A stretch of 64,000 bases of DNA from CAXXOK01 sp964497495 (GCA_964497495.1 CAZCCZ010000001.1:1-64000); one strand, 5' to 3'. Counted from the first letter of the stretch, positions 34,520 through 43,811 are shown. Notes: generated by a model not told the origin, from the letters alone. Translations and numbers: made by a program.

Positions 34520-35377
34520 TCAGATCCGCGCCTTCACCGCGTCCAGGTACAGCCCCGCAATGTCCACGTCGCTGACCTTGTACAACATCCGGCTGCCCAC
34601 CACGTCCTCCACCTCGCCCAGCACCGGCGCGCCCCCGTCGTAAAGCATGTCCACGCCCGCGAAGCACAGCGGCGCGCCTGCTTCGGCGAACCGTGCGATC
34701 ACGGTCTGCGCCAGCGCGCGCTCCTGAGGGGTCAGCGAATGCAGCGCCACGTCCCCGCCGCGTTTGAAATTGCTGACGATGCCGCTTTTGGCCGTGCGCA
34801 GCACCGCCGCGACGATCTCGCCGAAAAGCACGTATACGCGCAGGTCTTTTCCGGCTTCGGAAGCCGGTTTCTGCTGTACGATGTCCTGCGGGAGGATCTC
34901 GTCCGCCGCTTCCCGCCAATCGTACTCGTTGCGCACCAGCTTTACGCGGTCGCCCCCGTGGCCGCGCGCGGGCTTCAGAACCAACGGGTAGCGGCTTTCC
35001 TCCGGGGCCACCGCGCGGCGGTGGTCCACGAACGTGGTTTCCAGCATCGGCACGCCGGAAAGGAACTGGTGCGTCAGCCGCTTGTCGTTGCACAGCGCGC
35101 AGACGCGGGAGCCGTTGAACACCGGTACGCCCAGCTTTTCAAACTGCTCGCTCACCAGCGCGTCCCGCTGGCGGGAAAGCGCGAAATCCGGCAGGACGGC
35201 GCGCCCGTCTTTCAGCAGTTTCAGCTTTCCGCCCGCGTACACGCCCAGTTCCAGCTGCGCGGTGCGCACGGTTTGAATGTCCAGGCCGCGCTTTTGCCCT
35301 TCGCGCGTCATATATTCCGCGAAATCCCGGTTCAGCGCCAGGTCGCTTTCCTCGTACAGCAGCCAGCCTGTTTTCAC
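34520..35377 (-). CDS. ATP-grasp ligase, RimK-like (copy 1)
   Basis: 285 residues from a GTG that overlaps the stop of copy 2 (GTGA). RimK/LysX-type layout: an N-terminal pre-ATP-grasp domain (to about residue 90), YPLVLKPARGHGGDRV as the ATP-binding glycine loop, DLRVYVLFGEIVAAVLRT, and the Mg-binding end GVDMLYDGGAPVLGEVEDVVG. Family members join an amino acid or peptide to a carboxylate with ATP. It is about 25 percent identical by eye to copy 2. Acceptor and donor are unknown. Confidence 0.85.
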   Translation of the reverse strand: MKTGWLLYEESDLALNRDFAEYMTREGQKRGLDIQTVRTAQLELGVYAGGKLKLLKDGRAVLPDFALSRQRDALVSEQFEKLGVPVFNGSRVCALCNDKRLTHQFLSGVPMLETTFVDHRRAVAPEESRYPLVLKPARGHGGDRVKLVRNEYDWREAADEILPQDIVQQKPASEAGKDLRVYVLFGEIVAAVLRTAKSGIVSNFKRGGDVALHSLTPQERALAQTVIARFAEAGAPLCFAGVDMLYDGGAPVLGEVEDVVGSRMLYKVSDVDIAGLYLDAVKARI

Positions 35378-36261
35378 GGCCGGTTCCCCGCTTTCACGCG
35401 CGCCGCGATCTCCCGCAGCAGTTCGTCCGCCATGTTGACGCCTGTGCATTCCAGCGTGGTCTTGAAGTGTGCGTTGCTGTTGACCTCGCACAGCATAGGG
35501 CCGTCCGGGCCGAACAGCACGTCCACCCCCGCGAAGGTCAGCCCCAGTTCGCGCGCGGCCCGCAAAGCGAGGGCTTCCTCCTCCGGCGAGGCGGTATGGT
35601 TCTCCATGCCTCCGCCCAGCGTAAGGTTGCTGCGGAAATCCCCGTTGCGGCTTTTCCGCAGGATGCTGGCCACCACGCGTTCCCCCACCACGTTCACGCG
35701 GATGTCCCGCCCGTAGCTTTCCCGGACCAGTTCCTGAAAAAGCATCGGCGTGCCCGCCAGCGAAACCACCTTCGCCCGAAGGCTTTCCACGTCGTCCAGC
35801 AGATACACCTGCTGGCCGAAGGAGCCGAAGCATTCTTTTAAAACCAGCGGAAAGCCAAGCGCCGCGGCGGCTGCGTCCACGAAAGCCGTGTCCGTATACC
35901 CGACCGCCGGAAAGGTTTTAGGCGCGAGGATGGTACGCGGCATCGGCAGCCCGCTCTGTTTGAGCGCCAGATACGTCAGCGACTTATCGTCGCACTTGCG
36001 TATGCTTTCGGCGCTGTTGAACACGGGCAGACCCCGCTGTTCCAGCTGCGCGGCCAGCGCCACGTCCTTGTCCCAGAAAAGAACGAAGTCGTAGCGTTCG
36101 GGCGCGAAAGCGGGCGTATCCACCACGGCGCAGAGCTCCGCGTTGGTGCGCACGGAAAGCTCCATTCCGCACGATTGCGCGGAACGGAGCAATATCTGGT
36201 ATATTTCGTCGAATTTCGAGGAGCGCAGAAAGGCGTTGACGACCATCAGACCGTGCGGCAT
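35374..36261 (-). CDS. ATP-grasp ligase, RimK-like (copy 2)
   Basis: 295 residues. Motifs: CDDKSLTYLALKQSGLPMPRT, FPLVLKECFGSFGQQVYLL (ATP loop), DIRVNVVGERVVASILRKS, and the metal site FAGVDVLFGPDGPMLCEVNSN, which keeps the Glu and Asn ligands. Copies 1 and 2 are adjacent paralogues and translationally coupled, suggesting a heterodimer or two sequential ligations. The gene follows the N-formylglutamate amidohydrolase-like gene after 52 nt. Confidence 0.88.
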   Translation of the reverse strand: MPHGLMVVNAFLRSSKFDEIYQILLRSAQSCGMELSVRTNAELCAVVDTPAFAPERYDFVLFWDKDVALAAQLEQRGLPVFNSAESIRKCDDKSLTYLALKQSGLPMPRTILAPKTFPAVGYTDTAFVDAAAAALGFPLVLKECFGSFGQQVYLLDDVESLRAKVVSLAGTPMLFQELVRESYGRDIRVNVVGERVVASILRKSRNGDFRSNLTLGGGMENHTASPEEEALALRAARELGLTFAGVDVLFGPDGPMLCEVNSNAHFKTTLECTGVNMADELLREIAARVKAGNRP

Positions 36262-36313
36262 ACCGTCAACTCCCTCCCGGGTATCGCGTCCGAACGGGCG
36301 CGGTTCGGCTTGC

Positions 36314-36973
36314 TTACAGGGCGATCTCCGCGGGCCGGTCGTTCTCGCTCAGCGTCAGTTCGCAAAGGGTGTCCAGCACGCGCGGGAAGCAATAATCGTC
36401 GTAGCCGCTCATCAACAGCCGCGTGCTGATCTCCAGCTGCACGGCGGGAATACGACACCGGGCCGCGACCGTGGCGCTGACCGTGTTGGGGCTTGCGGCG
36501 GCGTAGGGTTCGTCCACCGTGACGTTCCTGATCCCGCGCATGCGGAAAGCTTCCGCGAAACGGTTGATCAGTTCCGGATGCCCCTGCAGGTTGCGGCCGT
36601 ATCCCGTGCCGATGCACACGTCGGTTTTCCGCTCGGGTTTCATCTGGTGCAGGTCCACCACGAGGCGGATATCATGTTGCTTGACGAACCGGCACAACGC
36701 GTCGCGGTAATCGCTGACCGGGTCGTGGTTGGCGTCGTCCCGAAGATGACGCGTTTTATAGATGACGGGGCAGCCGATGCGCTCGTGCATCATCCGGCAA
36801 AGCATCCCCGTGAAGCGCTCCGCGCATTTGATCGATCCGTTCCGCGTCTGCAGCGTGGCGTGGGGCGCGCTGATCAGCACGCCGCCCGAGCCGTCCAGCA
36901 GTTCAAAGCTGCAATTGTGCTCTTCGTCGGTAAAGTACGCCAGCGCCCGGTCGATCTGCTGTTCGGTGGTCAA
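36314..36973 (-). CDS. N-formylglutamate amidohydrolase-like protein
   Basis: 219 residues from a TTG with AAGGAGGA upstream. Family features: VLISAPHA (metal-binding His), VVDLHQMKPERKTDVCIGTG (Asp-x-His and the active-site region), and AVQLEIS near the end. In histidine degradation this enzyme releases formate and glutamate, but no hut genes are here. As the first gene before two ATP-grasp ligases it may instead act on a related N-acyl or carboxylate compound. Promoter at 37058-37086, with a compact two-stem leader (GTTCCG/CGGAAC outside, CGCCGCG/CGCGGCG inside). Confidence 0.75.
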   Translation of the reverse strand: MTTEQQIDRALAYFTDEEHNCSFELLDGSGGVLISAPHATLQTRNGSIKCAERFTGMLCRMMHERIGCPVIYKTRHLRDDANHDPVSDYRDALCRFVKQHDIRLVVDLHQMKPERKTDVCIGTGYGRNLQGHPELINRFAEAFRMRGIRNVTVDEPYAAASPNTVSATVAARCRIPAVQLEISTRLLMSGYDDYCFPRVLDTLCELTLSENDRPAEIAL

Positions 36974-37057
36974 AGGGGTTCCTCCTTGGTATCTGCCGTG
37001 GGTCGCGAGTTCCGCGTCCTCCGCCGCGTCACGCGGCGACGGAACCAACGAGAACGC

Positions 37058-37086
37058 ATGATACCACGCCTCGCCTTGTTTGTCAA
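37058..37086 (-). promoter_or_regulatory. Sigma-A promoter of the amidohydrolase/ATP-grasp operon
   Basis: Minus strand: TTGACA (37086-37081), 17-nt spacer, TATCAT (37063-37058). Between here and 37243 I see only a small UUCG-type hairpin (37120-37133) that may end the nitroreductase transcript. Confidence 0.75.
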
Positions 37087-37243
37087 TGGGAGCGGGAAGT
37101 TCGAAACCGTTTCCGTTTCCGGCCCGAAGGCCGTCCGGTTCCGTTGCCGGGCGGCCGCGCGAGGCGAAACCGGACGCGCGGCTTTACGCGAATTTGATCC
37201 CGCGTTCGCCGAACGTATACGGTCGCTTCCGCGGTCTTTTCCG

Positions 37244-37777
37244 TCAGTCGGCTTTCTGAAAGCCGTTGAACCACGCGCGCTGCTCGAACGGCTGCTTTTC
37301 CACGCGTTTCACCGCGTCCTTCGCGCGCCCCACCGGCAGGTAGCAGATCAGTTCGTAGTCCTTGGGCACGCCCAGAACGTCCGCCATCTTGCGGCCCAGC
37401 CCGTGCGCGTCCGTAATGCGGCCTTCCACCCAGCAGCTCTGGTATCCCAGTTCCACGATCTCCAGCAGCATGTTTTCGATGGCCGCGCCGTAGTCCTGCG
37501 CGGAAAAGCACGTGTTGCCGTAGGCGACGAGCCGCCGCGTCAGCACGCAGATCATCGCGGGCGCGTCGGCGCCCACGGCGCTGCCGATTACTTCGCGCAG
37601 CCCGCCCAGCACCGCCGGGTCGTCCACCGCGATCAGGCTCACGGTCTGCTTGTTGCAGCCGGAGGGCGCGGCCAGACCCGCCTTCATAATTTTCGTCAGG
37701 TCCTCGCGCGGTACGGCTATCCGCTCGTACGCGCCCCGGTAGCTGGCCCGTTCCAGAATCGCCTCGTATACGTTCAA
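37244..37777 (-). CDS. Nitroreductase-family flavoprotein
   Basis: 177 residues from a TTG at 37777 with GGAGGCG upstream; the first residues NVYEAILERASYRGAY match the usual nitroreductase N-terminus (where Arg-Arg-Ser binds FMN; here RASYRG). ICVLTRR, GAAIENMLLEIVELGYQSCWVEG and CYLPVGRAKD follow family positions. It is a small NAD(P)H:FMN oxidoreductase. It lies 38 nt after the ACT-MBL gene, so the two probably share a transcript. Confidence 0.88.
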   Translation of the reverse strand: MNVYEAILERASYRGAYERIAVPREDLTKIMKAGLAAPSGCNKQTVSLIAVDDPAVLGGLREVIGSAVGADAPAMICVLTRRLVAYGNTCFSAQDYGAAIENMLLEIVELGYQSCWVEGRITDAHGLGRKMADVLGVPKDYELICYLPVGRAKDAVKRVEKQPFEQRAWFNGFQKAD

Positions 37778-37815
37778 ACCAAAACGCCTCCTCGATAATA
37801 TCCTCTCACGCGCCC

Positions 37816-39252
37816 TCAGGCGTGCACACGATATTCCTTCTTCATGCCGTGCGCGCCGAACACGCGCCAGTCCCCCACGCCCAGCCGCGCGAAAACCGCC
37901 TCGCGCTCTTTGGCGCACAGGGCCGCGTCCGTGTCCACGGAAGTCATCAGGATGGGCGCGTACTGGTTGTAGGCGGCCTGTTCCGCCGTCATGCCCTTTA
38001 CGTTCACGTACACGTCGCCCGTAAAGACCACCTTGTTCCGGTAATCGATCAGCACCAGTTCGCCCGGCAGGTGCCCGCCCTGTCCCTCCAGAAGCTCGAA
38101 GCGCAGATCGCCGAACGCGTACTCGCCCGCGGGCCTGAGCGGCACCGCCTGCGGCTCCAGGTCCCCGCCGATCACGCGGATTTTTTCCAGCGCCACCGGG
38201 CGGTAGCCGGTGAGCGCCTTGCAGATTCTGATATACGGCCTGTGCAGCGGGTTGCGTTCGCGGTATCCGTCCTCTCCCGCGGCTTCCAGGCGCAGGCACT
38301 CGGCGCTTTTCGCGCTCATCTCCACGGTGTCGAACAGCGGCAGGAGCCCGCAGTGGTCCACGTCCGCGTGCGTGACCAGCGCTCGCTTGGGCATGGCGTC
38401 GAAGCCGGGCAGCAGCCTGCGGAACAACGCCAGCATCTCCTCCCGGTAGCAGGCGTAGCCCGTGTCGATAAACAGCGTTTCCTCCCCGTTTTGCAGGATC
38501 GCCGTGTTGCTGCCGCAGGGCGGCTCGATCAGCGTAAGCTTCGTGCGCCCGGTCAACTGGTGTACGGTCACGCGGGGCGCGAACGCCTCCCCGCGGTGGA
38601 GCGTCAGCAGCTCCGCGAAGCGGCTGATGCTGTCGAACGTACGGTAAGGCGAAAGCCCCTGTTCGTCCAGCACCTGCATGGCGAGGTTCACGTGGATCAG
38701 CAGTTCCCGCCGCGTTTCGTCGTCCAGCCCCATGCGGCCCGCGAGGCCCGCGGCGTAGGTGCGATAGAATATGCTGTTGTCGAAGTTCTTCTCCGCGTGG
38801 TTATAATCGATCACGCGGACGGGGCACAGCTTTTCCGCCTGTTCCAGAAAGTCGTCGATCAGGGCCTGGTCTTCCACGAACAGCCCCATCTTGAAATGCT
38901 GGCAGTCGGTGCCGTCCTCCTGCGAGCTCATATAGGATATGTTGAAGTTGAACGCGCGAATCAGTTCCAGCACGCTTGTCGCGCCGCCGGGCACGTCCCG
39001 CAGGGTGAATTCCAGCAGCACCACGCTCTGGCCGAACGCGTCGCTTTGCAGGTAGCCGATCTCGGTCAGCCGCCTGTCCGCCAGACTCAGCTGCTCCGGC
39101 GCGCCCTCCGCCTCGATGAACAGCGTGTGCGTGTCCACCGCCTTGTTGTAGCTGACGCGGGTGATGTTAAGCCCCAGGGAGCCGAAGCAACGGCTGGCTT
39201 CCAGAAAGGCCCCGACGTGGTCTGGCATGGTGGTGACGTACGTCTTTTTCAT
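37816..39252 (-). CDS. ACT domain - metallo-beta-lactamase fold fusion
   Basis: 478 residues. The N-terminal half has two ACT-like units (about residues 1-75, KKTYVTTMPDHVGAFLEASRCFG, and about 78-150, VVLLEFTLRDVPGG), normally amino-acid sensors. The C-terminal half is an MBL hydrolase with THADVDHCGLLPLF (about residue 293), a form of HxHxDH in which the first His is Thr-preceded His and the second is Asp, and GDVYVNV as the later metal Asp. So the metal site is present but variant. The second ATG (39252) is better spaced from GGCGGAG than the one two codons earlier. The role is unknown; ligand-gated hydrolase activity is an inference. Confidence 0.8.
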   Translation of the reverse strand: MKKTYVTTMPDHVGAFLEASRCFGSLGLNITRVSYNKAVDTHTLFIEAEGAPEQLSLADRRLTEIGYLQSDAFGQSVVLLEFTLRDVPGGATSVLELIRAFNFNISYMSSQEDGTDCQHFKMGLFVEDQALIDDFLEQAEKLCPVRVIDYNHAEKNFDNSIFYRTYAAGLAGRMGLDDETRRELLIHVNLAMQVLDEQGLSPYRTFDSISRFAELLTLHRGEAFAPRVTVHQLTGRTKLTLIEPPCGSNTAILQNGEETLFIDTGYACYREEMLALFRRLLPGFDAMPKRALVTHADVDHCGLLPLFDTVEMSAKSAECLRLEAAGEDGYRERNPLHRPYIRICKALTGYRPVALEKIRVIGGDLEPQAVPLRPAGEYAFGDLRFELLEGQGGHLPGELVLIDYRNKVVFTGDVYVNVKGMTAEQAAYNQYAPILMTSVDTDAALCAKEREAVFARLGVGDWRVFGAHGMKKEYRVHA

Positions 39253-39288
39253 GCGCATCGCTCCGCCTTCGCTGATATTCCATTGGCT

Positions 39289-39318
39289 ATTATACTCCAA
39301 AAAAGACCGCGATGGAAA
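39289..39318 (-). promoter_or_regulatory. Probable promoter of the ACT-MBL gene
   Basis: Minus strand: a consensus TATAAT (39294-39289), 18 nt after a weak TTTCCA (39318-39313). Confidence 0.45.
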
Positions 39319-39389
39319 CGCCGAAAGAAGAACCGCGCGTCTGCCCGTTCCCTTTTCGCGCGGGCTTGCGTAAAAATGCGTCGGGATCA

Positions 39390-39418
39390 TTGAAAAATGC
39401 GAGAGGTTCGGCTACTAT
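39390..39418 (+). promoter_or_regulatory. Sigma-A promoter of the GH42-GH31 operon
   Basis: TTGAAA (39390-39395), 17-nt spacer, TACTAT (39413-39418), about 100 nt before the GH42 start. Confidence 0.65.
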
Positions 39419-39522
39419 TAGGGGCATGGGCCGGGCGACGGGCACGCCGACCGCGAAAACGAGCCGAAAATGAAGTCCGCGAAACGGAGACGAATCATTT
39501 CTTCCATAAGGAGTGAAATTGA

Positions 39523-41562
39523 ATGGCACAGTTCCCGCCGATCATCCTGGGGGTTCCGTCGCTGCTGTACGGAGCCGATTACAATCCGGAGCAATGGCTG
39601 AAACAGAAGGACACCCTCTGGAAAGAGGATATGGCCCGCGCGCGGGAAGCGGGTGTAAACGCCCTTTCCGTGGGCATTTTCGCCTGGTCGTACCTGGAGC
39701 CGGAGGACGGGAAATTCGAATTCGGCTGGATGGACGAAGTGATGGATCTGTTCGCCGCCAACGGTATCAGGGCCATCCTCGCCACGCCCAGCGGGGCTAG
39801 GCCCCCGTGGCTGGCGCAGAAGTACCCCGAGGTGCTCCGCGTAAACCACCTGCGCCAGAAAATGCTCTACGGCGGGCGGCACAACCACTGCCCCACCTCG
39901 CCCGTGTACCGGGAGAAGGTCGCCCGCATCAACGAAAAACTGGCCGAACGCTACGGCCGCCACCCGGCACTGGGCATGTGGCACGTATCCAACGAGTACG
40001 GCGGAGAATGCCATTGCCCGCTGTGCCAGCAGGCTTTCCGGGAGTGGCTGGCGGCCCGTTACGGCACGCTGGACAGGCTTAACGACGCCTGGTGGGACGC
40101 TTTCTGGTCGCACCGGTTCACGTCTTTCGACCAGATCGAAAGCCCCACCAGCCCCGAATGGCTGGGGGAGAACGAAAACCTCGGCCTGATGCTCGCGTGG
40201 AGGCGGTTCGTAAGCCAAAGGCACTGCGACTTCTACCAACACGAGATCGAACCGCTCAAGCGCCTGACCCCGCATATTCCCTGCACCGCCAATCTCATGG
40301 CCACCTACCCCGTCATCGATTATTTCGCGCTGGGCAACCTGACGGATGTCTCCAGCTGGGACAACTACCCGGTTTGGACCGGCACGGAAAAGGACGCGGA
40401 CGTGTGCGCGGATACCGCCTTCCGGCACGACCTGATGCGCGGCGTGGGCGGCAGGAAGCCTTTCCTGATGATGGAATCCAGCCCCTCGGCGGTCAACTGG
40501 CAGCCCGTCAACTCCCTGCGCAGGCCGGGCACGGTGCGGCTGCAGGGGCTGCAGGCCGTGGCTCACGGTTCGGACGGCGTGCTGTACTTCCAGTTCCGCA
40601 AGGGCCGCGGCGGGTTTGAAAAGTTCCACGGCGCGCTGGTCGATCACGCGGGCCGCGCGGATACCCGCGTATTCCGCGAGGTTTGCGAAACGAGCGAGGC
40701 GCTGAAAAAGCTTGCTTGCGTCCGGGGCAGTACGCCGGAAAACCGGATCGCCCTGATTTACGACTGGGAAAACCGCTGGGCGCTGGAAGCGGCGAAGTTC
40801 GGTCTGGCCGACAAGGGATACGAGAAGGCCGTGATCGCCCACCACACCGCCCTGATGAACGCGGGCTTCGGCGTGGACGTGCTGGACCAGACCAAAAGTT
40901 TAGACGGGTACAAGCTCGTGATCGCCCCGATGTGCTACCTGCTGCGGGAAGGGTTCGCCGACCGGGTGAAGGCGTTCGCCGCCGCGGGCGGCACGTTCGT
41001 CACTACGTACGTCTCCGGCTACGTGGATCAGGACGACCTCTGCTTTCAGGGCGGCTTTCCCGGCCCCCTTTCGGACGTGGCGGGCCTGTGGGCCGAGGAA
41101 GTGGACGCGTTGCCCGCCGACCGGCCCAACGCCTTCGATTACGAAGGCAAGGCCTACGAATGCCGGGAGTTTTTCGAGCTCGTGCATCCGGGAACGGCGG
41201 AAGTGCTTTCCGTCTACCGGGAGGATTTCTACCGCGGCATGCCCGCGGTTACCCGCAACGCCTACGGCGGCGGGCAATGTTACTATCTGGCCGCGCGCAC
41301 GGGCGAGGACTTCCTCACGGCCTTCTACCGCAACGCGGGGAAGGAGCAGGGCGTTGAACCCGTGCTGCCGGAGGTTCCCGCGGGCATGGGCGTTGCGATG
41401 CGCGTGGGCGAAGGCGGCCGGGAGTACCGCTTCGTGATGAACTACCTGCCAACGGACAACCGGATCACGATCCCGGGCAGGCAAACCGACCTGCTGACGG
41501 GGGAAACCGTTTCGGGCGAAACGACGCTTCCGCCCAGAGGCGTACTGGTACTGACGAAATAA
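39523..41562 (+). CDS. Beta-galactosidase, GH42
   Basis: 679 residues, cytosolic, retaining glycosidase acting on terminal beta-galactosyl units. TIM barrel with acid/base Glu in HVSNEYGGECHC (about residue 157) and the nucleophile Glu in LMMESSPSAVNW (about 315). The cysteines of GGECHCPLC, with an earlier one, fit the GH42 structural zinc site. The middle trimerisation (glutaminase-like) domain starts near 405 (RIALIYDWENRWALE) and a short C-terminal beta domain ends the protein. AAGGAG precedes the ATG. GH31 begins 15 nt later. Confidence 0.95.
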   Translation: MAQFPPIILGVPSLLYGADYNPEQWLKQKDTLWKEDMARAREAGVNALSVGIFAWSYLEPEDGKFEFGWMDEVMDLFAANGIRAILATPSGARPPWLAQKYPEVLRVNHLRQKMLYGGRHNHCPTSPVYREKVARINEKLAERYGRHPALGMWHVSNEYGGECHCPLCQQAFREWLAARYGTLDRLNDAWWDAFWSHRFTSFDQIESPTSPEWLGENENLGLMLAWRRFVSQRHCDFYQHEIEPLKRLTPHIPCTANLMATYPVIDYFALGNLTDVSSWDNYPVWTGTEKDADVCADTAFRHDLMRGVGGRKPFLMMESSPSAVNWQPVNSLRRPGTVRLQGLQAVAHGSDGVLYFQFRKGRGGFEKFHGALVDHAGRADTRVFREVCETSEALKKLACVRGSTPENRIALIYDWENRWALEAAKFGLADKGYEKAVIAHHTALMNAGFGVDVLDQTKSLDGYKLVIAPMCYLLREGFADRVKAFAAAGGTFVTTYVSGYVDQDDLCFQGGFPGPLSDVAGLWAEEVDALPADRPNAFDYEGKAYECREFFELVHPGTAEVLSVYREDFYRGMPAVTRNAYGGGQCYYLAARTGEDFLTAFYRNAGKEQGVEPVLPEVPAGMGVAMRVGEGGREYRFVMNYLPTDNRITIPGRQTDLLTGETVSGETTLPPRGVLVLTK

Positions 41563-41577
41563 CGGGAGGGCAACCGT

Positions 41578-43599
41578 ATGGGCTGTTATCAGGAAAACGG
41601 AAAACTGTACCGCCGCGCGGGCACGGAACTGCTGTGCGTGGAGGCCTGGGGGACGGACGCCCTGCGCGTGCGCGCCACGCGGGCCGCGGCGTTTACCGGT
41701 GAAAACTGGGCGCTGCTGGAGGACGTAACAGCCTCCAACCGCCCCGAGGTGGAAATAAACGACCGCGAAGCCGTGATCCGCAACGGCAACGTCGTCTGCC
41801 GCGTCAGCACGGAGGGCTGGCTGCGATTCGAGAACGCGCTCGGCGCCACGTTGCTTCGGGAATACTGGCGCAACCGCAACGACATCGGCCGGTACGGCAT
41901 GGGCCTGAACATCGACGGGCGGGAACTCTCCCCCGTTCCCGGGCAGAACGCCTTCCGCCTTACGGCCCGCTTCGAGGCTGCGGACGGAGAGCGCGTCTAC
42001 GGTATGGGCCAGTATCAGGACGGGCTGCTGAATAAAAAGGGCGCGGCGCTGGAACTGGCGCACCGCAACACGCAGGCCTCGGTGCCCTTCTATTACTCCA
42101 GCCTGGGCTATGGTTTCCTGTGGAACAACCCCGCTATCGGCCGCGCCACCTTCGGCGTGAACGGAACGGTGTGGGAGGCGGCCTCCGCCCGGGAACTGGA
42201 CTACTGGGTCTGCGCGGGGCACGCGCCGGCGGACGTGATCACCCGGTATACCGCCGTCACCGGTCGCGCGCCCATGATGCCGGAATACGGCATGGGGTAC
42301 TGGCAGTGCCGCATGCGCTACCGTACGCAGGAGGAACTGCTTTCCGTGGCCCGGCGGCACAAGGCGCTGGGGCTGCCGCTGGACGTGATCGTGGCGGATT
42401 TCTTCCATTGGACGATGCAGGGGGATTTCCAGTTCGACCCCGCGGACTGGCCGGACGTGCCCGCCATGGTAGCCGAGCTGGACGATATGGGCGTCAAGCT
42501 GATGGTTTCGATCTGGCCCACGGTGGACAGCCGGAGCATGAACTACCGGGAAATGGCCGAAAATGGCTACCTGATCACCACGGACCGGGGCCTGCAGATC
42601 CACATGAACTGGATGGGCGAGTGCGCGTTTTTCGACGCCACCAACCCCGGCGCGCGGGCGTTCGTATGGCAAAAAGCCAAAGAAAACTACTACCGCCACG
42701 GCGTGCGCGTCTTCTGGCTGGACGAGGCGGAACCGGAATACGGCGTGTACGATTACGACCTGCACCGTTCCTACCTTGGCCCCGTGCTGCAGGTGGGCAA
42801 CCTGTACCCCGCGCTGTACGCCAAGGCGTTTTACGACGGCATGACCGCGGAGGGCCAGACGGACGTGCTCAACCTCGTGCGCTGCGCGTGGGCGGGCAGC
42901 CAGCGCTACGGCGCGCTGGTGTGGAGCGGGGACGTGTACTCCAGCTTCCGGGCCATGCGGGAGCAGCTGGCTGCGGGGCTTTCGATGGGCATGGCGGGCA
43001 TCCCGTGGTGGAACGCCGATCTTGGCGGTTTCTTCGGCGGAAAAACGGACGACCCGCTTTTCCGGGAGCTTCTGGCCCGCTGGTTCGCGTGGGGTGCGTT
43101 TACCCCGGTCATGCGCATGCACGGCGACCGCGTGCCGTACGAACCGCCCAAAGAGGAATACCGCGGCGGCGTACGGCAGTTCGGCAGCGGCGCCCCCAAC
43201 GAGGTGTGGAGCTTCGGGGAGGATACGCAGCGGTTGCTGTCCCGCTACATCCGCCTGCGGGAAGCCCTGCGCCCCTACCTGCGTAAGGTCATGGCCGAGG
43301 CGCACGAAACGGGCGCGCCCGCGATGCGCCCCCTGTTCTACGCCTACCCGCAGGACGCAGCCGCCTGGACGGAGGAGACGGCCTACCTGTTCGGGCCGGA
43401 TCTGCTGGTGGCCCCCGTGATGGAGGCGGGTGTGACCGAACGCGAGGTCTACCTGCCCGCGGGCGAAACGTGGGTGGAGCAGTCCACCGGCAAAGCCTTC
43501 GAAGGCGGCCGCCGCGTAACGGCCGCCGCGCCGCTGGCCGTGATCCCCGTGTTCGCGCGCCGGGGCTCCGGGCTGGATCTGAGAGCGTTCTTCGCATAA
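41578..43599 (+). CDS. GH31 glycosidase, alpha-xylosidase-like
   Basis: 673 residues, cytosolic. N-terminal beta-sandwich (to about 230), then the barrel with the nucleophile Asp in VFWLDEAEPEYG (about residue 380) and acid/base Asp in WSGDVYSSF (about 451), plus the family GHDxxGF-like stretch NADLGGFFGG. The LDEAEPE form is the one seen in YicI-type alpha-xylosidases rather than alpha-glucosidases. Paired with GH42 it could trim xylosyl and galactosyl side chains of imported xyloglucan fragments. This depends on the motif and is not proven. Confidence 0.93.
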   Translation: MGCYQENGKLYRRAGTELLCVEAWGTDALRVRATRAAAFTGENWALLEDVTASNRPEVEINDREAVIRNGNVVCRVSTEGWLRFENALGATLLREYWRNRNDIGRYGMGLNIDGRELSPVPGQNAFRLTARFEAADGERVYGMGQYQDGLLNKKGAALELAHRNTQASVPFYYSSLGYGFLWNNPAIGRATFGVNGTVWEAASARELDYWVCAGHAPADVITRYTAVTGRAPMMPEYGMGYWQCRMRYRTQEELLSVARRHKALGLPLDVIVADFFHWTMQGDFQFDPADWPDVPAMVAELDDMGVKLMVSIWPTVDSRSMNYREMAENGYLITTDRGLQIHMNWMGECAFFDATNPGARAFVWQKAKENYYRHGVRVFWLDEAEPEYGVYDYDLHRSYLGPVLQVGNLYPALYAKAFYDGMTAEGQTDVLNLVRCAWAGSQRYGALVWSGDVYSSFRAMREQLAAGLSMGMAGIPWWNADLGGFFGGKTDDPLFRELLARWFAWGAFTPVMRMHGDRVPYEPPKEEYRGGVRQFGSGAPNEVWSFGEDTQRLLSRYIRLREALRPYLRKVMAEAHETGAPAMRPLFYAYPQDAAAWTEETAYLFGPDLLVAPVMEAGVTEREVYLPAGETWVEQSTGKAFEGGRRVTAAAPLAVIPVFARRGSGLDLRAFFA

Positions 43600-43679
43600 A
43601 CCGAGTTTGACGGCTTTTGACCGGTCGCCCGCCGCGTTTCGAGCCGCGGGCCGTGCTTTTCGTTCGACGGTGTTCCATC

Positions 43680-43707
43680 GGCCTCCCCCCTCTCGCGGCG
43701 GGAGGCC
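43680..43707 (+). terminator. Terminator after the GH42-GH31 genes
   Basis: An 8-bp stem GGCCTCCC / GGGAGGCC with a 12-nt loop, followed by TTATTATT. Confidence 0.65.
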
Positions 43708-43781
43708 TTATTATTCCGATGCCGACCGGTTGGACGGAACGCGGGCCTACATTTCTCTTCCTGAAAATGCACGAAATGGTA

Positions 43782-43811
43782 TTGACAATCCGAAAGCGAA
43801 TCGTGTATCAT
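43782..43811 (+). promoter_or_regulatory. Sigma-A promoter of the sugar ABC importer operon
   Basis: TTGACA (43782-43787), 18-nt spacer, TATCAT (43806-43811). The 276 nt from here to the permease start at 44088 are open in the permease frame, but the GGGAGG and GTG at 44088 fit the real start. The stretch 43600-44087 holds no other gene. Confidence 0.65.

Noticed and set aside
40900..43305. 801-codon minus-strand open frame opposite GH42/GH31
   Set aside because: The plus strand encodes two unmistakable glycosidases here; the minus frame is His/Arg/Val-rich shadow sequence.
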